A stretch of 21,021 bases of DNA from NCBI GenBank assembly GCA_023409615.1, contig JAEYRF010000253.1, forward strand, positions 1-21,021, read 5' to 3'. Each line of letters starts with the position of its first letter. Positions within the stretch are counted from its first letter, which is position 1. The DNA is from Bacillota bacterium (GTDB taxonomy: Bacteria > Bacillota > Clostridia > Acetivibrionales > DTU013). The notes under the pieces are model-generated. The model searched no databases, was not told the origin of the DNA, and saw only the letters and a list, made by a program, of their open reading frames with translations. Of this stretch, positions 1 through 6,314 are shown one piece after another. A program made the translations under genes and the position numbers.

Positions 1-54
1 CACACAACACATACAACAAATATATTTTAAGAATTTGACAGATTTTTTGCATAA

Positions 55-79
55 AAAAGGCCCATTTTTCAATGGGTTT
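55..79. terminator. Hairpin resembling a bidirectional terminator
   Basis: CCCATT (61-66) and AATGGG (71-76) form a 6-bp stem with a four-base loop. An A-run precedes it (53-58), which reads as a T-run on the minus strand, and TTT plus a T-rich stretch follows on the plus strand. It could end a plus-strand gene lying left of the window. No minus-strand gene is visible that it would serve. The rest of 1-194 holds no gene that I can support. Confidence 0.45.
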
Positions 80-194
80 CAGACTTTTTGCTTTTTGATT
101 TTCAGCAACTAACTGTCAAACTCCCGGGTATACTCCAAAGAGAACTTACAAATGCGATGGTATAGCTTCCCGGCAGGGTATAAAGTGGCATGGA

Positions 195-223
195 TTGACT
201 GACAAGGCTATGAATGTTAATAT
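195..223 (+). promoter_or_regulatory. Sigma-A-type promoter of the WD40/OmpA lipoprotein gene
   Basis: A -35 box TTGACT (195-200) is followed by a 17-bp spacer and a -10 box TAATAT (218-223). The predicted transcript start near 230 leaves a leader of about 24 bases containing the Shine-Dalgarno TGAGGA (245-250) before the ATG at 254. This is sequence inference only. Confidence 0.6.
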
Positions 224-253
224 TATGGCATATTGGATATGATGTGAGGAAAT

Positions 254-1759
254 ATGAGAAAATATGTTATGGCGTTCTTGAAAAACTGCTTCATTCTTTC
301 GGCAATTATAATTATGTTGGCTTTTGTTTCAGCGTGCGCCGATAAGGAAGATCAGAAGGCAGATAAACAGGCTGAAGAATCGACGGCTGAGGTGGTTGAA
401 GAAAAACCTGAACTGATATGGAGCGTAAAACATGACAACAAGCTTGTCAGCCTGGCCGTGTCACCTGATGGAACTGTTGCAGTGGGTGAAGACTGTGCAG
501 TATATAATCATAGGATTGCGGATGGCTGGCTAAAAGATATATTTATTTATGAAAATATGACAGAGGATATAGAGTTTTCACGTGACGGAGCAGTTTTGGG
601 AGCAGGACTTGACGATAATGGCGTAATGATGATCGATACAGCAAGTGGCAAAAAGCTTATGCAGGTGCATAACGGCTTCAGCAGTCGTGTAGCCTTTTCA
701 CCAGATGGAGAGACATCTGCTACAGGTAGCAGTGATGGCAAAGTGCGGCTGTGGTCCATCGAAAAGGGTGAACAGTTAGCGGCAATGGATATGCCCGGCA
801 TTGATTGGATTACTTCCTTGACGTATAATCCGTCCGGGACGTTGCTCGCTGCATCACAATGGACAGATAAAGGTACCGTATATATTTGGAATGTTGCAGA
901 TGGAAAAATGATTCATACAGTCATTCTCAACAATTTTCTGGGTAATATCAAGGATCCTTTTCAATTCTCACCGGATGGAATAATCATGGCGGGAGCTGTA
1001 AAAGAAGAATATGAGCATATTGTTCGTCTTTGGGCGGTGGATGGAGCCGAGAAAATAGCAGATCTGGCTATCTCTAATGACTACAAAGATATGGATTTTT
1101 CTCCTGATGGAGGCCTGCTTGCAGTTGCATCACTAAAGGCAGTCACAATTTGGGATGTATCGTCACATGAACTGCTGTATACATTAGATCAGACTTTTGA
1201 TGCTGAAGATACTGATGTAATCGCTGAACTAGCTTTTACACCGGATGGAGGACATGTCGCTGTTGCGCGAATTGACGGTACTCTTGAGATGTGGAGGCTT
1301 CCGAGAGCAGAAAAACTCGAAGTGACAGCTGATACTCTGCAAGAGTCATTACCCAGCGATGCGTTGTTTGACGTAGGCAGCTCACAATTTAGAGAAGGAG
1401 CTGTCCCGAGACTCGAGGCATTCGCACAGAAGCTTAAGTATAATTACAGCAAGGGCTCAATCAGATTCATTGGACATACTGATAGCAGCGGTACAGCAGA
1501 GGAAAACCTGAAGCTGTCACTAAACAGGGCTACAGCGATCAGTGACTGGTTTACTGAGTGGATGAAAAAGAATGGAGCAGACGATTGGACTTTTTCAGCT
1601 GATGGCCGCGGTGAAAGTGACCTGAAAATACCTGATACAACTGCCGAAGGAGCGTACATAAAGGAGGCAGCATCAGTGAACCGCCGGATCGAGATAGAAA
1701 TCTCAGATGTAATATTGAATACTGCGTTACTGCCAGAAAATCAAAAAACCTCTGATTAA
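254..1759 (+). CDS. Lipoprotein with WD40-like beta-propeller and C-terminal OmpA-like domain
   Basis: This 501-residue protein begins with a lipoprotein signal peptide: basic MRK, a hydrophobic core, and lipobox V-S-A-C with the acylated Cys at 28. An acidic, disordered linker (29-52) follows. Residues about 55-350 contain repeated blades with SPDG-type turns and xLW/IW ends, for example FSPDG at 148 and 238 and VRLW at 164, typical of WD40 or WD40-like propellers. Residues about 355-485 form an OmpA-like peptidoglycan-binding domain: GHTDSSG (407-413) with T409/D410, then LSxxRA with R425, and NRRIEI (477-482). The expected role is an exported lipid-anchored protein whose C-terminus holds peptidoglycan and whose propeller binds a partner; the partner is unknown. 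The start is fixed by TGAGGA just upstream. An FG-GAP-like gene follows 70 bp downstream and may be co-transcribed. Domain calls are secure; the function is inferred. Confidence 0.88.
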   Translation: MRKYVMAFLKNCFILSAIIIMLAFVSACADKEDQKADKQAEESTAEVVEEKPELIWSVKHDNKLVSLAVSPDGTVAVGEDCAVYNHRIADGWLKDIFIYENMTEDIEFSRDGAVLGAGLDDNGVMMIDTASGKKLMQVHNGFSSRVAFSPDGETSATGSSDGKVRLWSIEKGEQLAAMDMPGIDWITSLTYNPSGTLLAASQWTDKGTVYIWNVADGKMIHTVILNNFLGNIKDPFQFSPDGIIMAGAVKEEYEHIVRLWAVDGAEKIADLAISNDYKDMDFSPDGGLLAVASLKAVTIWDVSSHELLYTLDQTFDAEDTDVIAELAFTPDGGHVAVARIDGTLEMWRLPRAEKLEVTADTLQESLPSDALFDVGSSQFREGAVPRLEAFAQKLKYNYSKGSIRFIGHTDSSGTAEENLKLSLNRATAISDWFTEWMKKNGADDWTFSADGRGESDLKIPDTTAEGAYIKEAASVNRRIEIEISDVILNTALLPENQKTSD

Positions 1760-1772
1760 AATAGCACACCGG

Positions 1773-1812
1773 TTATAACGCTCATAAGATAGTGTATAAG
1801 AGCTTATAACGC
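1773..1812 (+). repeat. 9-bp direct repeat, 31 bp apart, upstream of the FG-GAP-like gene
   Basis: TTATAACGC occurs exactly at 1773-1781 and again at 1804-1812, 31 bp start to start (about three helical turns). The second copy ends just before the Shine-Dalgarno GGAGG (1816-1820). The spacing would suit a dimeric regulator, but no regulator is identified and chance is possible. Confidence 0.35.
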
Positions 1813-1829
1813 CTCGGAGGAAAGTTGCT

Positions 1830-2519
1830 ATGTATCAAAATATTGTTTCTTATATCAGAGGAGATGTCAATGGTGACAGAGTACCTGATAATGTGTATTT
1901 GACCGGAACGAAATCTCCTGAGAGCCCGTTTATTCAAAATATTACGCTTGTAATACAAAATGGGCTGACAGGAATATTTACCAGTATACCACTCGAAGAG
2001 AACGCCGGTTATAATCCGGTGCTGACTTTATGGGATTTTACAGGGGACAGGGTCAATGACATATTGATTGGTATCGCTTCGGGAGGAAGCGGCGCCATAA
2101 TGTATTACTATATTTATTCGTTCATTGGAAATTCAGTGAAGCTGATGTTTGACGTCAATAAATATAATGGGCAGTACAAATATGATGTTATTTATCAAAA
2201 CAACTATAAGGTCGAAGTAATTAGCAGGGAAAACCAGCAAAAATATATTATTGATATATCCAACAGAGACGCTGAATATTTGAATGAGATATATAATGAG
2301 GATGGTATGTTAAAAACCCCCATAGCTGGCTTTGTAAACCCGCTAAGCGGTTTATTCCCGGTGGATTTCGATTCGGATGGAGTGTACGAGCTGCTGGCCT
2401 ATCAGAAAATAGCGGGAAGATATTATGCGGATTCATTGGGATACATTTTGAACACGCTAAAGTGGGAAAACAGCAGGTTTGTACTGGTTAATCAATACGT
2501 GGCAATTTTCGGATCATAG
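1830..2519 (+). CDS. FG-GAP/VCBS-repeat-like protein of unknown function
   Basis: A 229-residue protein without a signal peptide or membrane segment, so probably cytoplasmic or released by another route. Three acidic loops resemble the calcium-binding turns of FG-GAP/VCBS or dockerin-like repeats: D12-x-N14-x-D16-x3-D20, D69-x3-D73-x3-D77, and D179-x-D181-x-D183-G-x2-E187. Each is followed by a hydrophobic beta-strand. Between them lies GIASGGSGAIMYYYIYSF (81-98), a Gly/Tyr-rich segment. I recall similar small VCBS-type proteins in Bacillus, Paenibacillus and Clostridia, without an assigned activity. The ATG at 1830 is preceded by GGAGG with nine-base spacing. It follows the lipoprotein gene by 70 bp on the same strand and may share its transcript. 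The family resemblance is reasonable; the function is unknown. Confidence 0.75.
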   Translation: MYQNIVSYIRGDVNGDRVPDNVYLTGTKSPESPFIQNITLVIQNGLTGIFTSIPLEENAGYNPVLTLWDFTGDRVNDILIGIASGGSGAIMYYYIYSFIGNSVKLMFDVNKYNGQYKYDVIYQNNYKVEVISRENQQKYIIDISNRDAEYLNEIYNEDGMLKTPIAGFVNPLSGLFPVDFDSDGVYELLAYQKIAGRYYADSLGYILNTLKWENSRFVLVNQYVAIFGS

Positions 2520-2537
2520 TGCTTGGACGAGGAGGAG

Positions 2538-2563
2538 CCGGTTATATATATATCCGGTATTTT
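2538..2563. terminator. Near-perfect palindrome between convergent genes, possible terminator
   Basis: CCGG (2538-2541) and CCGG (2554-2557) flank an alternating TA stretch, giving a 20-bp near-palindrome that overlaps the stop codon of the GH8 gene (2542-2544). On the plus strand it is followed by TATTTT (2558-2563). It lies exactly where the plus-strand FG-GAP-like gene and the minus-strand GH8 gene converge. The hairpin is AT-rich and the T-run short, so terminator activity is uncertain. Confidence 0.35.
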
Positions 2564-3672
2564 CCTGCCAGCATCAGCAAACTGAAAAAGTACAGGCAAT
2601 TATCATAATATCTGCGATTGCCTTTCCGAAGCGGTGTATTCCAGAAATCTCTTACCCAGTCCAGACGATACCTGCCGTTTGCTGCCAATGAGCCTGCGGC
2701 ATTTGTTGCTATGATTGCCACCGGGTGGAGTGCCGACTGCTTTAGAGGCCTGCCATCGAGCATATAAGAATGGTATTCGCCCAACCTTGTATTTTCACTG
2801 AAGAATGTTTGCAGCCTGTCAATGATATCTCCCAGAGCTTCACTCTTGCCAAACCAGGCTGCATCCAGACCTATGTTCATTGCAACGCGGTATGCATCAG
2901 AATAGAATTGACCATCATTATGCAAATGCTTTGGCGAACCATCGAACTCTGCATATTCCGGCGCCATTCCCGTTTGGTTATGGCATGCGATGTTTATGTA
3001 TTTGCGGCTTTCTTCCGCTGCCTTTTGCCAGAATGATCTGTCCGCTTCATCTGCCAACAGTGCAAACAATTCATAAAAATGCGGCAGGTGGTAGGAAGGA
3101 TCGGAAAATGGTGTTTCGGGGACAAATTTGATATAGTGGTTTGAACTGTCCCACATGGGGTCGCCGCCGTCTACAAGTTCAGACTGGTGTATGCAGTGCC
3201 GAAGAATATCCTTTGCCTGTACACTGTAATTATAAGGCTCCTGGCAGTCGCCCCATCTTTTTGAAGCAAAGAAAAGAGCCATTGCGAAATATTCTTCACC
3301 ATCAGGTGCCGGCCCTTGCGAATTTTTTATGCCTTCAGGCGATACTGACCAGGCAAAATATCCCTCATATTTCCCCTTGCTTTGGTACATATATGTCTTG
3401 GAAAAGAGCCACAGACGGTCAAAAATATCCTTTCTGTCCATCTGGACAGCCATCATCATCCCGTAACTCATACCCTCGGTCCGAGCATCATTGTTTCCGG
3501 TATCCAGCATGTAGCCCATGTTGTCACCCTTTTCAAAATAAATACGCTCCTCAGGGTCAAAAAACATGGTTTCAAAGGTTTCATTGATCTTCTTTTCAAT
3601 ATGATTATCTGATATTCCAATTTCATCCAGCAAGTTTGGATATATATTAGTATAAAATGCGCCGTTTTTCAC
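2542..3672 (-). CDS. GH8 reducing-end xylose-releasing exo-oligoxylanase (Rex type)
   Basis: This 376-residue protein matches the family 8 Rex enzymes (EC 3.2.1.156), which remove single xylose units from the reducing end of xylo-oligosaccharides. The general acid lies in NDARTEGMSYGMM, E66. The catalytic base lies in HNDGQFYSDAYRV, D259. These sit four residues earlier than E70 and D263 of the Bacillus halodurans enzyme, so the spacing is conserved. PAPDGEEYFAMALFFASKRWG (121-141) is another family signature. There is no signal peptide, so the enzyme should act inside the cell on imported oligosaccharides. The start is GTG at 3672, preceded by GGAGAA. It is transcribed divergently from the GH39 beta-xylosidase gene, which attacks the same substrates from the non-reducing end. 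The length is normal and no key residue is missing. Confidence 0.93.
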   Translation of the reverse strand: MKNGAFYTNIYPNLLDEIGISDNHIEKKINETFETMFFDPEERIYFEKGDNMGYMLDTGNNDARTEGMSYGMMMAVQMDRKDIFDRLWLFSKTYMYQSKGKYEGYFAWSVSPEGIKNSQGPAPDGEEYFAMALFFASKRWGDCQEPYNYSVQAKDILRHCIHQSELVDGGDPMWDSSNHYIKFVPETPFSDPSYHLPHFYELFALLADEADRSFWQKAAEESRKYINIACHNQTGMAPEYAEFDGSPKHLHNDGQFYSDAYRVAMNIGLDAAWFGKSEALGDIIDRLQTFFSENTRLGEYHSYMLDGRPLKQSALHPVAIIATNAAGSLAANGRYRLDWVRDFWNTPLRKGNRRYYDNCLYFFSLLMLAGKYRIYI

Positions 3673-3694
3673 GATTGGTTTCTCCTATGCATCC

Positions 3695-3713
3695 AACAAA
3701 TTTGTTACAACAA
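3695..3713. promoter_or_regulatory. Overlapping inverted repeats, candidate operator for the GH8 gene
   Basis: AACAAATTTGTT (3695-3706) is a perfect 12-bp palindrome. Its right half also forms TTGTT-AC-AACAA (3702-3713). Both lie between the predicted transcript start (near 3717) and the ribosome binding site of the minus-strand GH8 gene, a position typical of a repressor roadblock. The half-sites resemble TTTGTT/AACAAA elements of XylR-type operators, but their order differs, so no regulator is assigned. Confidence 0.35.
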
Positions 3714-3723
3714 TATACTTATA

Positions 3724-3752
3724 TATATACCCATATCGGCCATAATTGTCAA
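3724..3752 (-). promoter_or_regulatory. Sigma-A-type promoter of the GH8 gene
   Basis: On the minus strand a consensus -35 box TTGACA (3752-3747) is followed by a 17-bp spacer and a -10 box TATATA (3729-3724). Predicted transcription starts near 3717, about 45 bases before the GTG start. Confidence 0.7.
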
Positions 3753-3770
3753 TGTGATTTCGCCTTTTTC

Positions 3771-3797
3771 TTGAATAATTAAATGATATAGTATAAA
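3771..3797 (+). promoter_or_regulatory. Weak candidate promoter of the GH39-NIF3 operon
   Basis: TTGAAT (3771-3776) and TATAAA (3792-3797) are separated by only 15 bp, shorter than ideal. An overlapping TATAGT (3787-3792) is an alternative -10 box without a good -35. A promoter must lie in this interval because the upstream gene is divergent, but the exact elements are uncertain. Confidence 0.3.
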
Positions 3798-3849
3798 GTC
3801 ATACATATGGAAAGAACAGTACTATATTTGAAATATCGGGAGGTTTATT

Positions 3850-5358
3850 ATGGTAAAAAGGATTATTGTTCCGGAATCCGGTGAGCCCTTCAAAAACAAC
3901 GCCACATACTGCGTTGGAACAGGAAGAATGGGACTGGCGCTCCAAAAGGAATATATTGATCATCTTAAAATTGTCCAGCAGGCTATACACTTCCGTTACA
4001 TCCGCGGCCATGGACTTTTTTGTGATGATGTAGGTATTTATCGTGAAGACGTAATGGATGATAAAGTGAGTATTTTCTATAATTTCACCTACCTTGATCG
4101 AATTATGGACTCTTATCTTGAAAATGACATACGTCCATTTCTTGAACTGGGTTTTATGCCCGAAAAGCTGAAGACCGGCGAACAGTCGATATTTTACTGG
4201 AGAGGAAATGTAACACCGCCATCTTCTTATGAAAAGTGGGCGGAGCTTATCACAGTTACTTTCAATCACCTTATCGACAGGTATGGCAGGGAAGAAGTAA
4301 TCACGTGGCCTGTAGAGGTGTGGAATGAACCAAATATTCCATTCTGGGCGGGAACTATGGAGGAATACTTCAAGCTCTATGACTACTCAGCTGAAGCTGT
4401 AAAGCGTGCGGATCCACGTATTCAGGTCGGCGGGCCGGCGATTTGCGGCGTTGAAACGGAAAAATGGCTGAGGGCATTTTTTGAACACTGTATTAAGAAT
4501 AACCCTCCGCTGGACTTTATCACGCGTCACTGCTATACGGGAAACGAGACGACGAGACGTGGACATTATGTATACCATACGATGAATGAGCCCACCCAAA
4601 TGATCGATGAACTGAAAGAAACCCGACGGATTATGGCAGATTATCCTCGCATTGCAAATATGCCGCTTCACATTACAGAATTCAACAGTTCGTACAACCC
4701 ATGCTGCCCTGTACATGATACGACTTTCAATGCAGCATATATAGCACGTATTCTCAGTGAGGCCGGCGAATATGCACAGTCATATTCTTATTGGACATTT
4801 AGTGATGTATTTGAGGAGAGTGATGTTCCGAAGTCGGTCTTTCACGGGGGATTTGGACTTGTTGCGCTGAACTGTGTCAAAAAGCCGACGTACTACACAT
4901 TTGAGTTCTTCTCAAAAGCAGGCAATGAGCTTCTTTATCGCGATGAGCACCTGATCGTTACTAAAAATAATGGCAAATATGTTATCATCGGGTGGAACTG
5001 GCATGATATGCGTGATCACAAGGCATCTCCGGATGAGAATTATGTGCTGTCACTGCCTTCAATAGGAAATTTGGCGCTACTTGTGAAGAAGGATGTTGGG
5101 GGATCACATGCGAATCCCATGCAGACATGGAGCAATATGGGCAAACCACGCAGCTTAAATAATGAACAGATAAAGCTGTTGCAGGCTGCCGCCGAGCCCC
5201 TTCAGACCGATACAAAGCTAGTTGAGAAAAATGGGATTTATGAAGTGGAACTGACTATTCCATGCAATCATCTGTGTATGTTGGAGATTACTGCGGTCGA
5301 TGATAAGACACAGACATATCTTGGATTTGATCCGGAGGAATTCTACGGTATGGAATGA
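3850..5358 (+). CDS. xynB: GH39 beta-xylosidase
   Basis: A 502-residue family 39 glycoside hydrolase that releases xylose from the non-reducing end of xylo-oligosaccharides with retention of configuration. The acid/base is E160 in VEVWNEPN and the nucleophile is E277 in HITEFNSSYNP. Both numbers coincide with those of the Thermoanaerobacterium saccharolyticum XynB enzyme, so the N-terminus is the same length. Other family features are HFRYIRGHGLFCDDVGIYRED (47-67) and the SYWTFSDVFEE region that closes the barrel, followed by the accessory beta-sandwich. There is no signal peptide, so it is intracellular. GGGAGG at 3838-3843 fixes the ATG. It is divergent from the GH8 gene and is followed 47 bp later by a NIF3-family gene with its own strong ribosome binding site, probably on the same transcript. 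Confidence 0.94.
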   Translation: MVKRIIVPESGEPFKNNATYCVGTGRMGLALQKEYIDHLKIVQQAIHFRYIRGHGLFCDDVGIYREDVMDDKVSIFYNFTYLDRIMDSYLENDIRPFLELGFMPEKLKTGEQSIFYWRGNVTPPSSYEKWAELITVTFNHLIDRYGREEVITWPVEVWNEPNIPFWAGTMEEYFKLYDYSAEAVKRADPRIQVGGPAICGVETEKWLRAFFEHCIKNNPPLDFITRHCYTGNETTRRGHYVYHTMNEPTQMIDELKETRRIMADYPRIANMPLHITEFNSSYNPCCPVHDTTFNAAYIARILSEAGEYAQSYSYWTFSDVFEESDVPKSVFHGGFGLVALNCVKKPTYYTFEFFSKAGNELLYRDEHLIVTKNNGKYVIIGWNWHDMRDHKASPDENYVLSLPSIGNLALLVKKDVGGSHANPMQTWSNMGKPRSLNNEQIKLLQAAAEPLQTDTKLVEKNGIYEVELTIPCNHLCMLEITAVDDKTQTYLGFDPEEFYGME

Positions 5359-5405
5359 ATCGAATAGTTAACGTAGAGAAGGCTGATACGAAAGGAGCAT
5401 AGGTG

Positions 5406-6197
5406 ATGAGCATAACAATTAAAGATATACTTAAGGCAATAACAATTGAAGGATTGCCGGTAAATACAGTTGACAGACTTGAGTGTGGCGATCCGGATCT
5501 TGTAGTAAAAGGAATTGCTACGGCGTTTATAGCAAATCAGGAGACTATTGAGCAGGCAATTAGAATGGGAATCAACTTCATTATTTCGCATGAAGGTATC
5601 TTCTTCAGCCATTGGGATAAGCGGCAAATGCTTCGGGACGATCCTGTATACGCGGAGAAATGCCGGCTGATTGAAGAAAATGGTATTGCGATCTACCGGT
5701 ACCATGACGGTATCCACAAAAACATGCCGGATGACATAATGACTGGATTATTGCAGTCGCTAAAATGGCAGAAATTTGAGGCGGAGAGCTCTTCGACCGA
5801 AACGATTCTAGAAATTCCTGCAATGGAGCTGCAGGATGTCATAGCGCATATGAAAAAAGAACTTGGGATCGGGTATGTCCGTGCGATTGGAGATATGTCG
5901 ATGAAATGCAGACGGGTCGGTGTGCTGGTCGGATACGGAGGGACAATGGAGTCTGTAATACCGGTTTTTGAGAAAGATCATCCGGACCTGGTTATTTATG
6001 GAGAAGGTCCTGAGTGGGAAACGCCGGAATATATAAGGGATGCCGTTCAGCAGGGCAGGCAAAAGGCGCTGATAGTCCTGGGACATGCTGAAAGTGAAAT
6101 GCCCGGGATGGAATATCTTGCCCGACAGCTTCAGGTAAAGTTCCCGGAGCTTCCGATCCATTTCATACCGCAAAAACCCATTTTTCAGGTTTATTAG
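5406..6197 (+). CDS. NIF3/DUF34-family dinuclear metal-centre protein, variant metal site
   Basis: A 263-residue protein of the NIF3-like (DUF34; YbgI/YqfO) family, whose members form hexameric toroids with a two-metal site; their biochemical role is still debated. Ligands align with Escherichia coli YbgI H63, H64, D101, H215 and E219 as H62, E63, D101, H227 and E231. The usual His-His pair is therefore His-Glu here (ISHEGIFF, 60-67). YHDGIHKN (99-106) and LGHAESEMPGME (225-236) hold the other ligands. A GTG at 5403 could also start the frame, but AAAGGAG (5391-5397) is better spaced for ATG 5406. The gene lies 47 bp after xynB on the same strand, which suggests co-expression with xylo-oligosaccharide use. 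That link is inference; these proteins are widespread and are usually found in other contexts. Confidence 0.85.
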   Translation: MSITIKDILKAITIEGLPVNTVDRLECGDPDLVVKGIATAFIANQETIEQAIRMGINFIISHEGIFFSHWDKRQMLRDDPVYAEKCRLIEENGIAIYRYHDGIHKNMPDDIMTGLLQSLKWQKFEAESSSTETILEIPAMELQDVIAHMKKELGIGYVRAIGDMSMKCRRVGVLVGYGGTMESVIPVFEKDHPDLVIYGEGPEWETPEYIRDAVQQGRQKALIVLGHAESEMPGMEYLARQLQVKFPELPIHFIPQKPIFQVY

Positions 6198-6260
6198 TCA
6201 AGCGGGACGGGGCGGCAGTGGTTGTAAGGGATATTTGCGCTTGGCTAAGATTGAAACTTT

Positions 6261-6289
6261 TTGACGGCTGGCTCGTCTTATACAATAAT
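6261..6289 (+). promoter_or_regulatory. Sigma-A-type promoter of the FHA-SEDS/PBP operon
   Basis: A -35 box TTGACG (6261-6266), a 17-bp spacer and a -10 box AATAAT (6284-6289) predict a start near 6296. This places the TTG at 6261 inside the -35 element, so the frame beginning there cannot be translated from this promoter. It supports ATG 6315 as the real start. Confidence 0.55.
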
Positions 6290-6301
6290 TGCAAATGATA
6301 C

Positions 6302-6307
6302 AAAGGG
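6302..6307 (+). promoter_or_regulatory. Ribosome binding site deciding the FHA-SEDS start
   Basis: AAAGGG lies seven bases before the ATG at 6315. The earlier in-frame TTG at 6261 has no such site, so 6315 is preferred. Confidence 0.55.
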
Positions 6308-6314
6308 CGAGTTC

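Noticed and set aside
35..40. TTGACA at the left edge as a -35 box
   Set aside because: No acceptable -10 box lies 16-18 bp downstream. The promoter at 195-223 is better and closer to the gene.
6199..6243. CAAGCG/CGCTTG inverted repeat after the NIF3 gene as a terminator
   Set aside because: The 33-bp loop and lack of a directly following T-run make it unlike an intrinsic terminator.
6261..6314. TTG start at 6261 for the FHA-SEDS protein
   Set aside because: The TTG forms the predicted -35 box and has no ribosome binding site. ATG 6315 has AAAGGG upstream.
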